Below, piece after piece: positions 52,750 through 61,103 of a stretch of 64,000 nt of DNA. How positions within the stretch are numbered: the first letter of the stretch is position 1; the number at the start of each line of letters is the position of its first letter. The stretch is from Bacteroidota bacterium (lineage in GTDB: Bacteria; Bacteroidota; Bacteroidia; B-17B0; Aurantibacillaceae). The stretch lies in assembly GCA_030684395.1 (NCBI GenBank), contig JAUXTT010000017.1, positions 1 through 64,000 of the forward strand. Reading direction: 5' to 3'. A program made the translations under genes and the position numbers. The notes under the pieces were generated by a model, which was not told the origin of the DNA, made no database searches, and worked only from the letters and a program-made list of their open reading frames with translations.

Positions 52750-52823
52750 GGTCCTATAGCTCAGCTGGTTAGAGCACCTGACTCATAATCAGGTGGTCCC
52801 TGGTTCGAGCCCAGGTGGGACCA
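52750..52823 (+). tRNA. tRNA with anticodon CAT (elongator Met, or Ile2 read through lysidine)
   Basis: A 74-nt cloverleaf: acceptor GGTCCTA with TGGGACC, discriminator A, D-arm GCTC..GAGC, anticodon arm CCTGA-CTCATAA-TCAGG and T-arm CCTGGTTCGAGCCCAGG. CCA is not encoded. It lacks the initiator hallmarks (no 1-72 mismatch and no three G-C pairs below the anticodon loop). Sequence alone does not decide between elongator Met and Ile2. A terminator hairpin follows directly. Confidence 0.93.
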
Positions 52824-52824
52824 C

Positions 52825-52857
52825 AAAAGCCACTCAGTCGAGTGGCTTTTTTATTTT
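52825..52857 (+). terminator. Intrinsic terminator of the tRNA (CAT) locus
   Basis: AAAAGCCACTC and GAGTGGCTTTT form an 11-bp stem around AGTC, followed by TTTATTTT. Confidence 0.88.
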
Positions 52858-52862
52858 ACATC

Positions 52863-53153
52863 ATGATCGCTTGTTACATTATTTTTAGTAAAAAACTCAA
52901 TCGCTTTTATATTGGTGTTACGCAGGAAGACCTGAATTTGAGAATTGTAAAGCATAATGAAGGTACTTACGGTAATCATCGATTTACCGCAAAGGCCACT
53001 GATTGGGAATCGTTTCTTTATATTGAAACTACTTCAATTAAACATGCTTTGGCAATTGAAAAACATATAAAAGCAATGAAGAGTTCATTGTATGTAAGAA
53101 ATCTTGCGAAATATCCAGAGATGATTGAAGATCTTAAGGCGAAGTATGTATAG
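52863..53153 (+). CDS. Small GIY-YIG domain protein
   Basis: A 96-residue single-domain GIY-YIG superfamily protein: CYIIFSKKLNRFYIGVT holds the two motif halves, LRIVKHNEG the Arg/His helix, and ALAIEKHIKAMKS the conserved Glu. Stand-alone members of this kind are common in Bacteroidota; they may act as nucleases or be decayed relatives. The reading frame opens at 52815 within the tRNA terminator, so the ATG at 52863 is used. It stands between the tRNA terminator and a convergent kinase gene. Confidence 0.85.
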   Translation: MIACYIIFSKKLNRFYIGVTQEDLNLRIVKHNEGTYGNHRFTAKATDWESFLYIETTSIKHALAIEKHIKAMKSSLYVRNLAKYPEMIEDLKAKYV

Positions 53154-53242
53154 ATAGACTCACTTATAGTTCTAGATGCACGGATTATAATTCGTACAAG
53201 CAGGTAAAGAGTGGGTTTTAAATTTTCACTTTTTACACTATC

Positions 53243-54727
53243 TTACTTTGCCAAATATTCCCATAATTTTTGAGATTCCAGCCAATCCATAATTTTATCC
53301 AATAGACCTTCGATGTCAATACTCTCCGTAATTTTCTTTTCTTCAGAGTCATATAGATCAAAACTATTATCCGATGTTATAACTGCCAGATAGCCTCGAG
53401 GTTTTGCTAATTCCATCTCAACATTATACTCGCCGGGATCTCCAACAGCCAAAGTCATACTAATTCCAAATTTCTTGGCGTAAGCTTGTTTTAAGCCTCC
53501 AAATACTCCTATCACATTTAGACTGAGTTTCTTCTTTGTTACAGGGTTTGAACATTTCAAATAAATCCCTGGCATATAACGTGTCTGATCAAAGTTTTTT
53601 CCGTCTGACGATATAGAATCTTTATATCCCTGATTATTTTGCTCATCCGTTGGTTGAACAAACCTCATTTGTAATGATAACGTCGAAAGTGAATTATAAA
53701 GCTCTTGAAAACCAAATTGCATTTTTTTAAATTGCTCTAAAAAAAGATAAAACCCATCTTCATACATTTGCCTTTGATCAGAAAACCGATTCATATCTTC
53801 CACTTCTGATTCGTTCACCATTTGGTTAATCTTGTCAAAATCAAGACTAAGTTTTGAATTGGTTTTCTTCTCTTCCATAAACACTGAATCTAATACTTCA
53901 ACAAACTCTTTAGCATTCTTAGGACCCACATAAGGATTACTGCAGGCCGATGTTATTGCATACAATCTTTTTACATTTATGTCACTCATTTTTTTGGAAT
54001 ACAAAACCCATCTCCAGTCTAATGCTCCTTGCCAAACTTTAGCTGGACGTACAGAAACCATTGCAATTATTAGCTGGGAGAGTAAAAACACATCTTGCCA
54101 AGGCTCTCCTCCTGAATTTGGATAAAATTGGGAAGGGTGGCTCAGTTTATTTGCTGCTACCTTGTCACATGGTGTGTTCCTTTCTTCACCATCAATATAT
54201 GCAATCCCAAAATCTATGAGTTGTGGATCGCTTCCATTCATAACTACGTTGGCCATTTTGATATCCCTATGAATAACTCCCTTTTCATGAAGTTTTACTA
54301 ATCCAGATGCGAGTTTTTTTATTAAGGAAATGGCCTCCTTAACAATCTTGTCAGGGCTCTCTTTTTCCTTTTCTAGAATTTTTTCCCAGTACTCTGAAAA
54401 TGAACCTCCCTTTTTTGAAATATACCATAGATTTGGTTCTTCTATTGATGAATCAAGAATTTCGACAATATATAGACTTTTGTATTCCGGATCTTCTAAA
54501 ATTTTAACTTCTCTTTTAAATCTTTTGATGTCCTCTTCATCTTGAGTCATTAGCTTTCTAAAACCCCCCCGATCTTTCCCTCTACTCACTCCAATAATAG
54601 CCGCTTGTCCTCCACTTTTAAAGAATCCGGTTGAAAGAGTCCAATCCTTTAGATGCAAAGATTCGAAGTATTCTATTGTTTCCTTTTTAATCTTCTCTTT
54701 TTTTGCTTCTTCTTTATTGTTCCACAT
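53243..54727 (-). CDS. Eukaryote-like Ser/Thr protein kinase with unknown C-terminal domain
   Basis: About 494 residues, soluble, no transmembrane segment or PASTA repeats. The kinase domain (about 30-290) has GVIHRDIKMANVV (catalytic Asp, Lys, Asn), DFGIAYIDGE (metal-binding DFG), GEPWQDVFLLSQLI (subdomain IX Asp) and a plausible VAIK-like lysine in GGFRKLM with Glu in RFKREVKIL. The glycine-rich loop reads FFKSGGQAAI, shortened compared with GxGxxG. The last about 200 residues (for example GIYLKCSNPVTKKKLSLNVIGVFGGLKQAYAKKF) match nothing I know. It follows the ABC ATPase gene by about 40 bp on the same strand. The ATG at 54727 is preferred over a TTG at 54754. Confidence 0.85.
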   Translation of the reverse strand: MWNNKEEAKKEKIKKETIEYFESLHLKDWTLSTGFFKSGGQAAIIGVSRGKDRGGFRKLMTQDEEDIKRFKREVKILEDPEYKSLYIVEILDSSIEEPNLWYISKKGGSFSEYWEKILEKEKESPDKIVKEAISLIKKLASGLVKLHEKGVIHRDIKMANVVMNGSDPQLIDFGIAYIDGEERNTPCDKVAANKLSHPSQFYPNSGGEPWQDVFLLSQLIIAMVSVRPAKVWQGALDWRWVLYSKKMSDINVKRLYAITSACSNPYVGPKNAKEFVEVLDSVFMEEKKTNSKLSLDFDKINQMVNESEVEDMNRFSDQRQMYEDGFYLFLEQFKKMQFGFQELYNSLSTLSLQMRFVQPTDEQNNQGYKDSISSDGKNFDQTRYMPGIYLKCSNPVTKKKLSLNVIGVFGGLKQAYAKKFGISMTLAVGDPGEYNVEMELAKPRGYLAVITSDNSFDLYDSEEKKITESIDIEGLLDKIMDWLESQKLWEYLAK

Positions 54728-54766
54728 GATTGATAGATATATCTTCTCTATCAAAGTTAAACAATT

Positions 54767-55459
54767 TTATAAGGTAGCATCCAAAATTTCCCCATCCTGC
54801 ATAACGATTGTTCTGTCGGATGCTTTTGCGAAATCATTATCATGCGTTACCGCTATAATGGTCTGACCGAATTCGGAAGTCAGTTGCTTAAAAATGTCAA
54901 AAACTATTTGTGTATTTTTACTATCTAAATTACCGGTTGGCTCATCGCCCATAATAATTTTAGGATCGTTTATTAAGGCACGTGCAATAGCAACACGCTG
55001 CTGTTGCCCGCCGGAGAGTTTAGAAGCGGGTTTCAGGGCCTGATCTTGCAATCCCAGGATCTCCAATTTTTTATAAGCCCTTTCCTCTATTTCCTGCCTC
55101 GAATATTGCCCAAGTCTCAATGCCGGAATCATCACGTTTTTTAAGCAACTAAACTCCGGTAATAAATAATGAAACTGAAACACAAAACCAATTTTCTCAT
55201 TTCTGATTTCGGCTAACGCATTTTGAGTTAAGCCGGTTACTTTTTTGTCGTCGATCCAGATCTCTCCGTCATAATCTCTATCCATGGTTGAAAGTAAATA
55301 AAGCAGAGTAGACTTGCCACTGCCTGACTTTCCAACCAGGGTCAAAAATTCGCCTTTATATGCTTCGATAGAAATATTATTTAGCACCCTGAATTTTTCA
55401 GGATCGTAAAAATATTTTCCTACATTTTTTGTTTGTAAAACAATTTGTCTGTTTGTCAT
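54767..55459 (-). CDS. LolD/MacB-type ABC transporter ATPase
   Basis: A 230-residue ATPase subunit with Walker A GKSGSGKST, Q-loop FQFHYLLPEFS, signature LSGGQQQRVAIARAL, Walker B IIMGDEPTGNLD and H-loop VTHD. The FHYLLPEFSCLKNV segment is that of the LolD branch. It pairs with the FtsX-type permease whose gene overlaps it by 4 bp. The operon context (adaptor and TolC) shows a MacB-like efflux role rather than lipoprotein sorting. The pump is split into separate ATPase and permease, unlike the fused MacB of enterobacteria. Confidence 0.93.
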   Translation of the reverse strand: MTNRQIVLQTKNVGKYFYDPEKFRVLNNISIEAYKGEFLTLVGKSGSGKSTLLYLLSTMDRDYDGEIWIDDKKVTGLTQNALAEIRNEKIGFVFQFHYLLPEFSCLKNVMIPALRLGQYSRQEIEERAYKKLEILGLQDQALKPASKLSGGQQQRVAIARALINDPKIIMGDEPTGNLDSKNTQIVFDIFKQLTSEFGQTIIAVTHDNDFAKASDRTIVMQDGEILDATL

Positions 55460-56697
55460 TTTCTGAATATTGAAACCGGATCTACATTCGCTGCTTTACG
55501 AGCGGGTATATATCCGGCAAGGAACGTTATTATAAATCCAAAAATAAAACCTCTTAAATATTGCATGGGCTCGAAAGCAATAGGAAAAAAACCAATATCT
55601 CCGCCAACATATACATGTGACAACACATTTACCAATATGGTTGCAAGTGTTAAGCCTAATACTATCCCAAAAAAACCGATGATCAATGCTTGTTGCACAA
55701 AAATCCTTATCACGTCACCTCCTCTGAAGCCCATTGCTTTCAAGATAGCAATATCATTTATTTTTTGAGAAACGGTCATGTTTAAAATATTATAAATGCC
55801 AAAACCTGCCACCAATAAAATGGAGAACGAAATCACTGTTATGATAATCTTACGCATGTTTGCCGCTGCCATTAGCGTTTCGTTGGCTGTTTTCCAGTCT
55901 TCCGCTTTATAGCCGGTTAGTTTTGAAAACTGCTCAGCATAAATAAGGGCATTGTCATAATCTTTAATGTTTACATTAATTTCAGTTATATAACTTGAGT
56001 TTTTTTGCAGTAATTGCTGCGCAAAGCTACTATTGATGAAAGACTTTGATTTATCGACGACTGAATTATTAGTTCTGAAAAGCCCAACCACTTTCATTAT
56101 TTTAAGAACATTTTTGGAAGAGGTTATGCTGATGTTGTCTCCTGTTCTCACATTCATTTTATCTGCAATTCCCACTCCCAGTAAAATACCATTTTGCACA
56201 TGTTTTAAATCGTTGGCATTTCCTTCAACTACATAGGATTTTATATTGAACATCCTGTCAGCTTCAACAATATCAACACCCGAAGCCAGTCCGCTAATTT
56301 GGGATTTACCGTTGTTGTAGAACACATTTACATTGGTCTGAGGACTTACTACGGTTACATTATCCTGACTTTGCAATAGTTTAATAAGTGCTTCAGGGTT
56401 TATAAGCACATTATTATCGGGAACTATTTTTGGATTGATAATTATATTTTCTGTGTCATTGGTCTCATTTTTAACAAGAGGGATACTTGTTTCATCGTCT
56501 TTAAATAAACGAATGTGCGACACCGTTTTAAATAAGGAATCTGTTGAGGTGCGATCAAAGCCTTTCATCATAGAGTTCATGAATACAAATATGGCAATAC
56601 CGATAATGACACCTAAGGCTGCTATGGTCGTTAATTTTTTATTTGTAACGATGTACGAGATCGAAATCTCAGAGTCGATATTGTGTTTGTAGTTCAT
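55456..56697 (-). CDS. FtsX/MacB-type ABC permease
   Basis: A 413-residue permease with four helices: an N-terminal TM (TTIAALGVIIGIAIFVFMNSM), a periplasmic MacB_PCD domain (about 45-275) and three C-terminal TMs (IIITVISFSILLVAGFGIYNIL, ALIIGFFGIVLGLTLATILV, LRGFIFGFIITFLAGYIPA) with the coupling motif KINDIAILKAMGF and the final PARKAANVDP. It forms the inner-membrane part of an ABC efflux pump driven by the overlapping ATPase gene. Confidence 0.92.
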   Translation of the reverse strand: MNYKHNIDSEISISYIVTNKKLTTIAALGVIIGIAIFVFMNSMMKGFDRTSTDSLFKTVSHIRLFKDDETSIPLVKNETNDTENIIINPKIVPDNNVLINPEALIKLLQSQDNVTVVSPQTNVNVFYNNGKSQISGLASGVDIVEADRMFNIKSYVVEGNANDLKHVQNGILLGVGIADKMNVRTGDNISITSSKNVLKIMKVVGLFRTNNSVVDKSKSFINSSFAQQLLQKNSSYITEINVNIKDYDNALIYAEQFSKLTGYKAEDWKTANETLMAAANMRKIIITVISFSILLVAGFGIYNILNMTVSQKINDIAILKAMGFRGGDVIRIFVQQALIIGFFGIVLGLTLATILVNVLSHVYVGGDIGFFPIAFEPMQYLRGFIFGFIITFLAGYIPARKAANVDPVSIFRK

Positions 56698-56782
56698 GTG
56701 TAGATATTATTTTAATTGCTACATGGATTACCCATGTAATCTTTATTAGTTGTTACATTATAAAAACACGGGTAGTTCATAC

Positions 56783-57874
56783 TTACTTATTTTGAGAAAC
56801 TAAAACGTCACTTACTTTCAATCCTTCTGTTATTTCTACCCACTCGTTTGAAATAAAACCAGTTGTAACTTTTAATGATTCATCCATTCCTTTAACGGAT
56901 ACTTTATTGCCAAAATCCAAATAACTGCGGGGAATAACCAGTGCTTTGGTTTTTGAACCAATGATAATATTTGCCTGCAATTGCGTGCCTGAAATTTTTA
57001 ATTCAGGCTCCTTATTAAATTTCACCTTACAAATAAAGGATTGTGTAGCCTCTTCAAAGGCTGGCAAAATTTCTGATACAACGCCTTCGTAATTAATAGC
57101 TTTCGTGCTATTTAATTGAATTATTGTTTTCTGACCTACTTTAATTTTTGAAATATTACTTTCATCTATATTTAATCTGGCATACAATTCGGTAGCATTG
57201 CCAATTACTGCAATAACATCTCCTCTTCTTACATAATCTCCGGTTTCCTTTAGTTTTTTGTAAACTTTTCCGCCAACAACAGCTTTAATATTATTGTTAT
57301 CGCTAAAAAAAGAATTGATGCTTTTTTGTGATTCCTGCACTATCAATTGCTGCTGTGCCTGTTGCTTCTGAAGTTGGTAAGCTTGTTGAAGGTTTGACAA
57401 ATTGGTTTTTGAATTCTCAAGTGCCAATGATACATTTTCATATTCCACTTTAGAAACACTATTTGATTCCATTAATTTTTTATACCGGGCTAATTGCAGT
57501 TCATCTTGTTTTACTTTTTCTCTTGCTAAGACAATATTTGCCTCTGCTTGTTTTAAGGCCGGAGCGTTGTTAGAAACATTGGTTAGCGAAATGCTCAATA
57601 ATTCAGTAGCCGACTTGTCATTAAAAACAGATTGCTTATTGTCAACAATAGCTAATACTGTTCCTGCTGTAACAATATCTCCTTCGGTAAAATTTAATTT
57701 CACCAAATAACCTTCTGACTGTGCGGTTAAGTTGTATTTGTCGTTAGGTTCCAATACGCCTGATGCGAATACCATTTCAGTAATGTCTTTATATTGAGGC
57801 CTTACTTCAGTTGTTTTTTTACCACAGGAAGATAAAACGAGCAAGCTGATACTGATTGCAACTATTGTTTTCAT
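56783..57874 (-). CDS. Periplasmic adaptor lipoprotein of the efflux pump (MacA/HlyD-like)
   Basis: A 363-residue adaptor. A lipobox ends at Cys17 (LLVLSSC), so it is lipid-anchored rather than TM-anchored. Biotinyl-lipoyl halves (YLVKLNFTEGDIVTAGTVLAIVDNK; GGKVYKKLKETGDYVRRGDVIAVI) flank a coiled-coil hairpin (about 90-185), followed by a beta-barrel domain and a short membrane-proximal domain. It bridges the FtsX permease and the TolC protein, whose gene overlaps its start by 4 bp. Confidence 0.9.
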   Translation of the reverse strand: MKTIVAISISLLVLSSCGKKTTEVRPQYKDITEMVFASGVLEPNDKYNLTAQSEGYLVKLNFTEGDIVTAGTVLAIVDNKQSVFNDKSATELLSISLTNVSNNAPALKQAEANIVLAREKVKQDELQLARYKKLMESNSVSKVEYENVSLALENSKTNLSNLQQAYQLQKQQAQQQLIVQESQKSINSFFSDNNNIKAVVGGKVYKKLKETGDYVRRGDVIAVIGNATELYARLNIDESNISKIKVGQKTIIQLNSTKAINYEGVVSEILPAFEEATQSFICKVKFNKEPELKISGTQLQANIIIGSKTKALVIPRSYLDFGNKVSVKGMDESLKVTTGFISNEWVEITEGLKVSDVLVSQNK

Positions 57875-59205
57875 TTTATAGTATTATTTAGGTTGATTTT
57901 TGATTCGGCAAACTTTAACACAGCAAAAGCTGCGCTGTAGTTTAATTGCGCATTGATCTTATCTGTAAAAGCAGTTAACAATATATCTGTAGAAATTATG
58001 CCTTCATTGTATTGATTTACACTTTTCACATAATTCATTTCTTTTAATTCACTCACTCGTTTTGCAGTAGTATAAGTTGAATTGGCTTTTTGATATTCCA
58101 GGTCAAGTTGCTGGTTGTTCAGTTGATTTTGAAGAGTTGAATGCGCATAATTAATTTCACTGATCTTATAATTAATTTTAGAAGTGTAGTTGGTGCTCAT
58201 CCTGTTTACATCCAGCGGAAAAGGAACCGTAAGTTTTACCCCGAAATATTGAGAAGTAAATTTATTGGCATTTGCATCTAACAAACCAACATTGCTGTTC
58301 TGCTGCCACGTTTGATTAAAGATCAAAGATACCGTCGGAGAAAAAGAAGCCAAACGGGTAGCATTTAGTTCACTTTTTAAATATGCCCTTTGCAATTGGG
58401 ATTGTTTTTCTATTAAAGAGGATGCGACGGGCTTTACGATTGTTGATGAATTACTATTGATGGACCCTATTATTTTTAAACTTCTTTCAGGTTTCACATC
58501 GCATAAAATTTTCAGGTTATTATAGTTTTGATCCAGAGCTAATTTTGCCTGAATCAACTTGTCTTGTATATTAAGTAAATTGATATTGGCATTATTCATG
58601 TCTTGTTCACGAATAATGCCCTGGTAAAATTTGTTTTTAGCAACTGCTAAAATTGTATCAGCGGCCGTTGCACTTTGTTCTAAATAGTTAATTTGTTGTT
58701 GTAAGGATATAATATTGTGGTAAGAGGCTGAAATGGATTCGAATAAATTTTTTTTAGCAATTAAATTGTTCGCTTCCGTCAATTGCTCATTTAATGTAGC
58801 GCTTTTAACACGTGCCCAGGCTGAAGGGTTAATAATATCGATTTGAGGGCTTATATTATAAGCCGAAACAAATTGTTGGCCAAGTGACACCTCTTTTAAA
58901 GCTCCTGTTGGCCCTCCAAAAGCCTCAGCAGGAAGATAACTTACAGGTAATAAGGTATTATCCGTCCAGGACGCTGCAAAGGGACTCTTTAAATTAATAG
59001 TATTGCCAACAGAAGCGATTTTTGTCCATTTAGCTAAAAGGCTTTGCTGATTGCCATTTTTAATCGTAGCACTGTTTGTTTCGGCAAATTTAAATAATGA
59101 GTCTATTGAATTAAATTGAAGAACTGTTTGAGCTCTTAAAACTATTGTTCCAAACAACATGATGAAAAAAAGAAATTTGCGTTTATTTTGTTGAATGAGA
59201 TACAT
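57871..59205 (-). CDS. TolC-family outer-membrane channel of the efflux operon
   Basis: A 444-residue TolC family protein. A signal peptide (ending about residue 26, LRAQ) is followed by two OEP repeats with long helices (for example NLIAKKNLFESISASYHNIISLQQQINYLEQSA). It is the first gene of the operon tolC - adaptor - permease - ATPase - kinase. It is preceded by a 102-bp regulatory gap holding two direct repeats (59268-59301). It is only distantly similar to the TolC protein at 27305. Confidence 0.9.
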   Translation of the reverse strand: MYLIQQNKRKFLFFIMLFGTIVLRAQTVLQFNSIDSLFKFAETNSATIKNGNQQSLLAKWTKIASVGNTINLKSPFAASWTDNTLLPVSYLPAEAFGGPTGALKEVSLGQQFVSAYNISPQIDIINPSAWARVKSATLNEQLTEANNLIAKKNLFESISASYHNIISLQQQINYLEQSATAADTILAVAKNKFYQGIIREQDMNNANINLLNIQDKLIQAKLALDQNYNNLKILCDVKPERSLKIIGSINSNSSTIVKPVASSLIEKQSQLQRAYLKSELNATRLASFSPTVSLIFNQTWQQNSNVGLLDANANKFTSQYFGVKLTVPFPLDVNRMSTNYTSKINYKISEINYAHSTLQNQLNNQQLDLEYQKANSTYTTAKRVSELKEMNYVKSVNQYNEGIISTDILLTAFTDKINAQLNYSAAFAVLKFAESKINLNNTIK

Positions 59206-59267
59206 TGCCTATTAATTTTAAGACAAAGTAACGAAGGCCAAAGGTTATGGCAGAGCAAGAAATATGT

Positions 59268-59301
59268 GTAACGGACAAAATGAGGGGCGAAACAGACAAA
59301 A
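59268..59301 (-). promoter_or_regulatory. Candidate LytTR operator: two direct repeats 21 bp apart
   Basis: On the minus strand TTTTGTCTGTTTC and TTTTGTCCGTTAC (plus 59289-59301 and 59268-59280) agree at 11 of 13 positions and are spaced exactly 21 bp, two helical turns. Each contains the C/T-GTT core seen in LytTR-binding repeats. They lie between the LytTR regulator gene and the efflux operon, so the regulator probably acts here. Confidence 0.62.
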
Positions 59302-59307
59302 ATAAAC

Positions 59308-60075
59308 TCAGGTATTTTTGAGCCACTTTAAAAACTGAGGTGTTTTTTCTTTGCTAATGGTAATTTGTTCTGAAAAGGGAATGCTGAGATTTAAAATCAG
59401 CTTTCGGGAAAAATGCTGGGCAGCATCTTTTACAGCTTTTCGGTTAACAATAAACTGTCGGTTGGCTCTGAAAAATGTTGTAGAATTCAACAACTCAATT
59501 TCTTCCAATGTTTCATCAATAGAATAAATCTTCCCTGTGAAATCTAAAATTGAAGTCCCTTCGTTACGAATAAAAAACACTGCAATATCTTCTGTTTTTA
59601 TTGGAATGATTTTGTCTTTAACATGCACCAAAATAGATGTGTTGTTTTTATTTTCGGGAGATTTGCTTTGAAAAAGTTCCAGAAGTTCTGCCATACCGGG
59701 GTTAATCTCCAAAACAGGAGTACTTAATCTTTCAAATTTTTCAATTGCCTCTGAAATACTTTTTTTGTTTATGGGCTTTAAAACATAATCAATACCATTT
59801 GCTTTAAAGGCATCTATGGCATAATTATCATAAGCCGTGCAAAAAATAACCGGTACTTTTATTGGAATTGATTTAAAGATTTCGAAACTCAGTCCATCTC
59901 CCAAATGAATGTCTGAAAAAATCAAGTTAAAATCAGCATGCTTACTAAAATAAACTTTGGCTTCTTTTATTGAAGAAAGAATTTTAACAACCTGATAATT
60001 GCTACGCAGTTCCATTACAGTTGAAGCTAAATCTTCAGCAGTAAACTGTTCATCTTCTATAATTACAATTTTCAT
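59308..60075 (-). CDS. LytTR-family response regulator
   Basis: A 255-residue regulator. The receiver domain (about 1-120) has the acidic pair in IIEDEQ, phospho-acceptor Asp55 (FSDIHLGDG), the Thr in FCTAYDN and the Lys in YVLKPI. The LytTR DNA-binding domain (about 150-255) includes FFIRNEGTSILDFTGKIYSIDETLEEIE and FFRANRQFIVNRKAV. Its ATG overlaps the histidine-kinase stop by 4 bp. The target is most likely the adjacent efflux operon through the direct repeats at 59268-59301. Confidence 0.94.
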   Translation of the reverse strand: MKIVIIEDEQFTAEDLASTVMELRSNYQVVKILSSIKEAKVYFSKHADFNLIFSDIHLGDGLSFEIFKSIPIKVPVIFCTAYDNYAIDAFKANGIDYVLKPINKKSISEAIEKFERLSTPVLEINPGMAELLELFQSKSPENKNNTSILVHVKDKIIPIKTEDIAVFFIRNEGTSILDFTGKIYSIDETLEEIELLNSTTFFRANRQFIVNRKAVKDAAQHFSRKLILNLSIPFSEQITISKEKTPQFLKWLKNT

Positions 60076-61067
60076 TCTTTTAATAAGGCAATTTGTACTG
60101 AGAACAGGTCGTCTGTTTCTTTAATTATAACTTCATTGGCATTAAGTAACTTATATCGATTGTTTAAATTATTTAAACCTGTTTTCAGTGAATCTTTTAA
60201 AACAAATTTAACCTGTTTGTTGTTTTTAACTTCCAAATAATCATTATTGGCAGTAAGTGTAATACGCAATGGGCTTTCAAGGGTTAACATATTATGCTTA
60301 ATGGAATTTTCCAAAAGTGAAAGAACGGAAAAATAGGGTACTGAATAATTTTCCAGATCCATTTTGATATTATTTTCAAATTGCAACGCATTACCAAAGC
60401 GAATTTGATTTAAGGATATAAACTCGTTGCACAAAGATAATTCTTCTTTTAATGAAACAGTTTTTTTATTATTTTTTATACTAGCCCTTAAAAAATCAGA
60501 TAAACGAATGATGTATTCTTCAGCTAATTGAGGCTGCTTTTTTATGAGTGCCTTTGCTGTACTTAATGCATTAAACAAAAAATGAGGATTAATTTGATCT
60601 TTCAATAATTTATATTCGGCCTCTAAATTTGCCAACCTTAAATTTGAATTCTCAAGCTCATATCTGTTTTTGTTTTCCTTTGTAAGAATTAAATCAATTA
60701 AAATATAAATGATTGTATTAACAGCTAAAATATTTATTAATCGAATAATTTCAATATTAAAACGATCTATCTTCAATTGAGGGGCAATGAAAAAAAACAC
60801 GAGAAAGCTGATGCCATACATTATTGAACCAACTACAATAATGCGAATCCATGTTCTTACCCATTGATATTGAATAAGAACCAGAAATACAATGTTAACC
60901 ATCCATGCAAAAGCCGTTGCGGCAGTGACTCCGGCCCAAAGTAAAAAAAAATTCAAGTTATGAAGTCCGGCAGTTAGAAGAAAAACAGGTGTTACCAGCA
61001 TTAGCCCCATTATTGGAGCTGTGCCTAAAGCTGTTTTTATTAATTGTTTGGCAGGAATTGTTTCCAT
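60072..61067 (-). CDS. LytS-type sensor histidine kinase
   Basis: A 331-residue membrane kinase: four hydrophobic helices (about 15-135) without an extracytoplasmic sensor domain, a coiled coil, then a His_kinase domain with QINPHFLFNALSTAKALIKKQ (phospho-acceptor His about 160) and the ATPase N-box PYFSVLSLLENSIKHNM with a short G-box (LKTGLNNLNNRYKLL). It phosphorylates the LytTR regulator encoded next to it. The lack of a periplasmic loop suggests that it senses the membrane or the transporter itself. Confidence 0.92.
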   Translation of the reverse strand: METIPAKQLIKTALGTAPIMGLMLVTPVFLLTAGLHNLNFFLLWAGVTAATAFAWMVNIVFLVLIQYQWVRTWIRIIVVGSIMYGISFLVFFFIAPQLKIDRFNIEIIRLINILAVNTIIYILIDLILTKENKNRYELENSNLRLANLEAEYKLLKDQINPHFLFNALSTAKALIKKQPQLAEEYIIRLSDFLRASIKNNKKTVSLKEELSLCNEFISLNQIRFGNALQFENNIKMDLENYSVPYFSVLSLLENSIKHNMLTLESPLRITLTANNDYLEVKNNKQVKFVLKDSLKTGLNNLNNRYKLLNANEVIIKETDDLFSVQIALLKE

Positions 61068-61103
61068 TAAGTAAAAGTAAGAAAATTATGAGTTCATGTT
61101 TTT

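Noticed and set aside
52649-54727. Genomic island integrated at the tRNA with the GIY-YIG and kinase genes
   Set aside because: The partial tRNA copy lies upstream of the intact gene rather than beyond the supposed island, there is no integrase and no direct repeat at the far side.
54612-54760. TTG at 54754 as kinase start
   Set aside because: An ATG nine codons downstream gives a normal N-terminus; the extra residues have no conserved feature.
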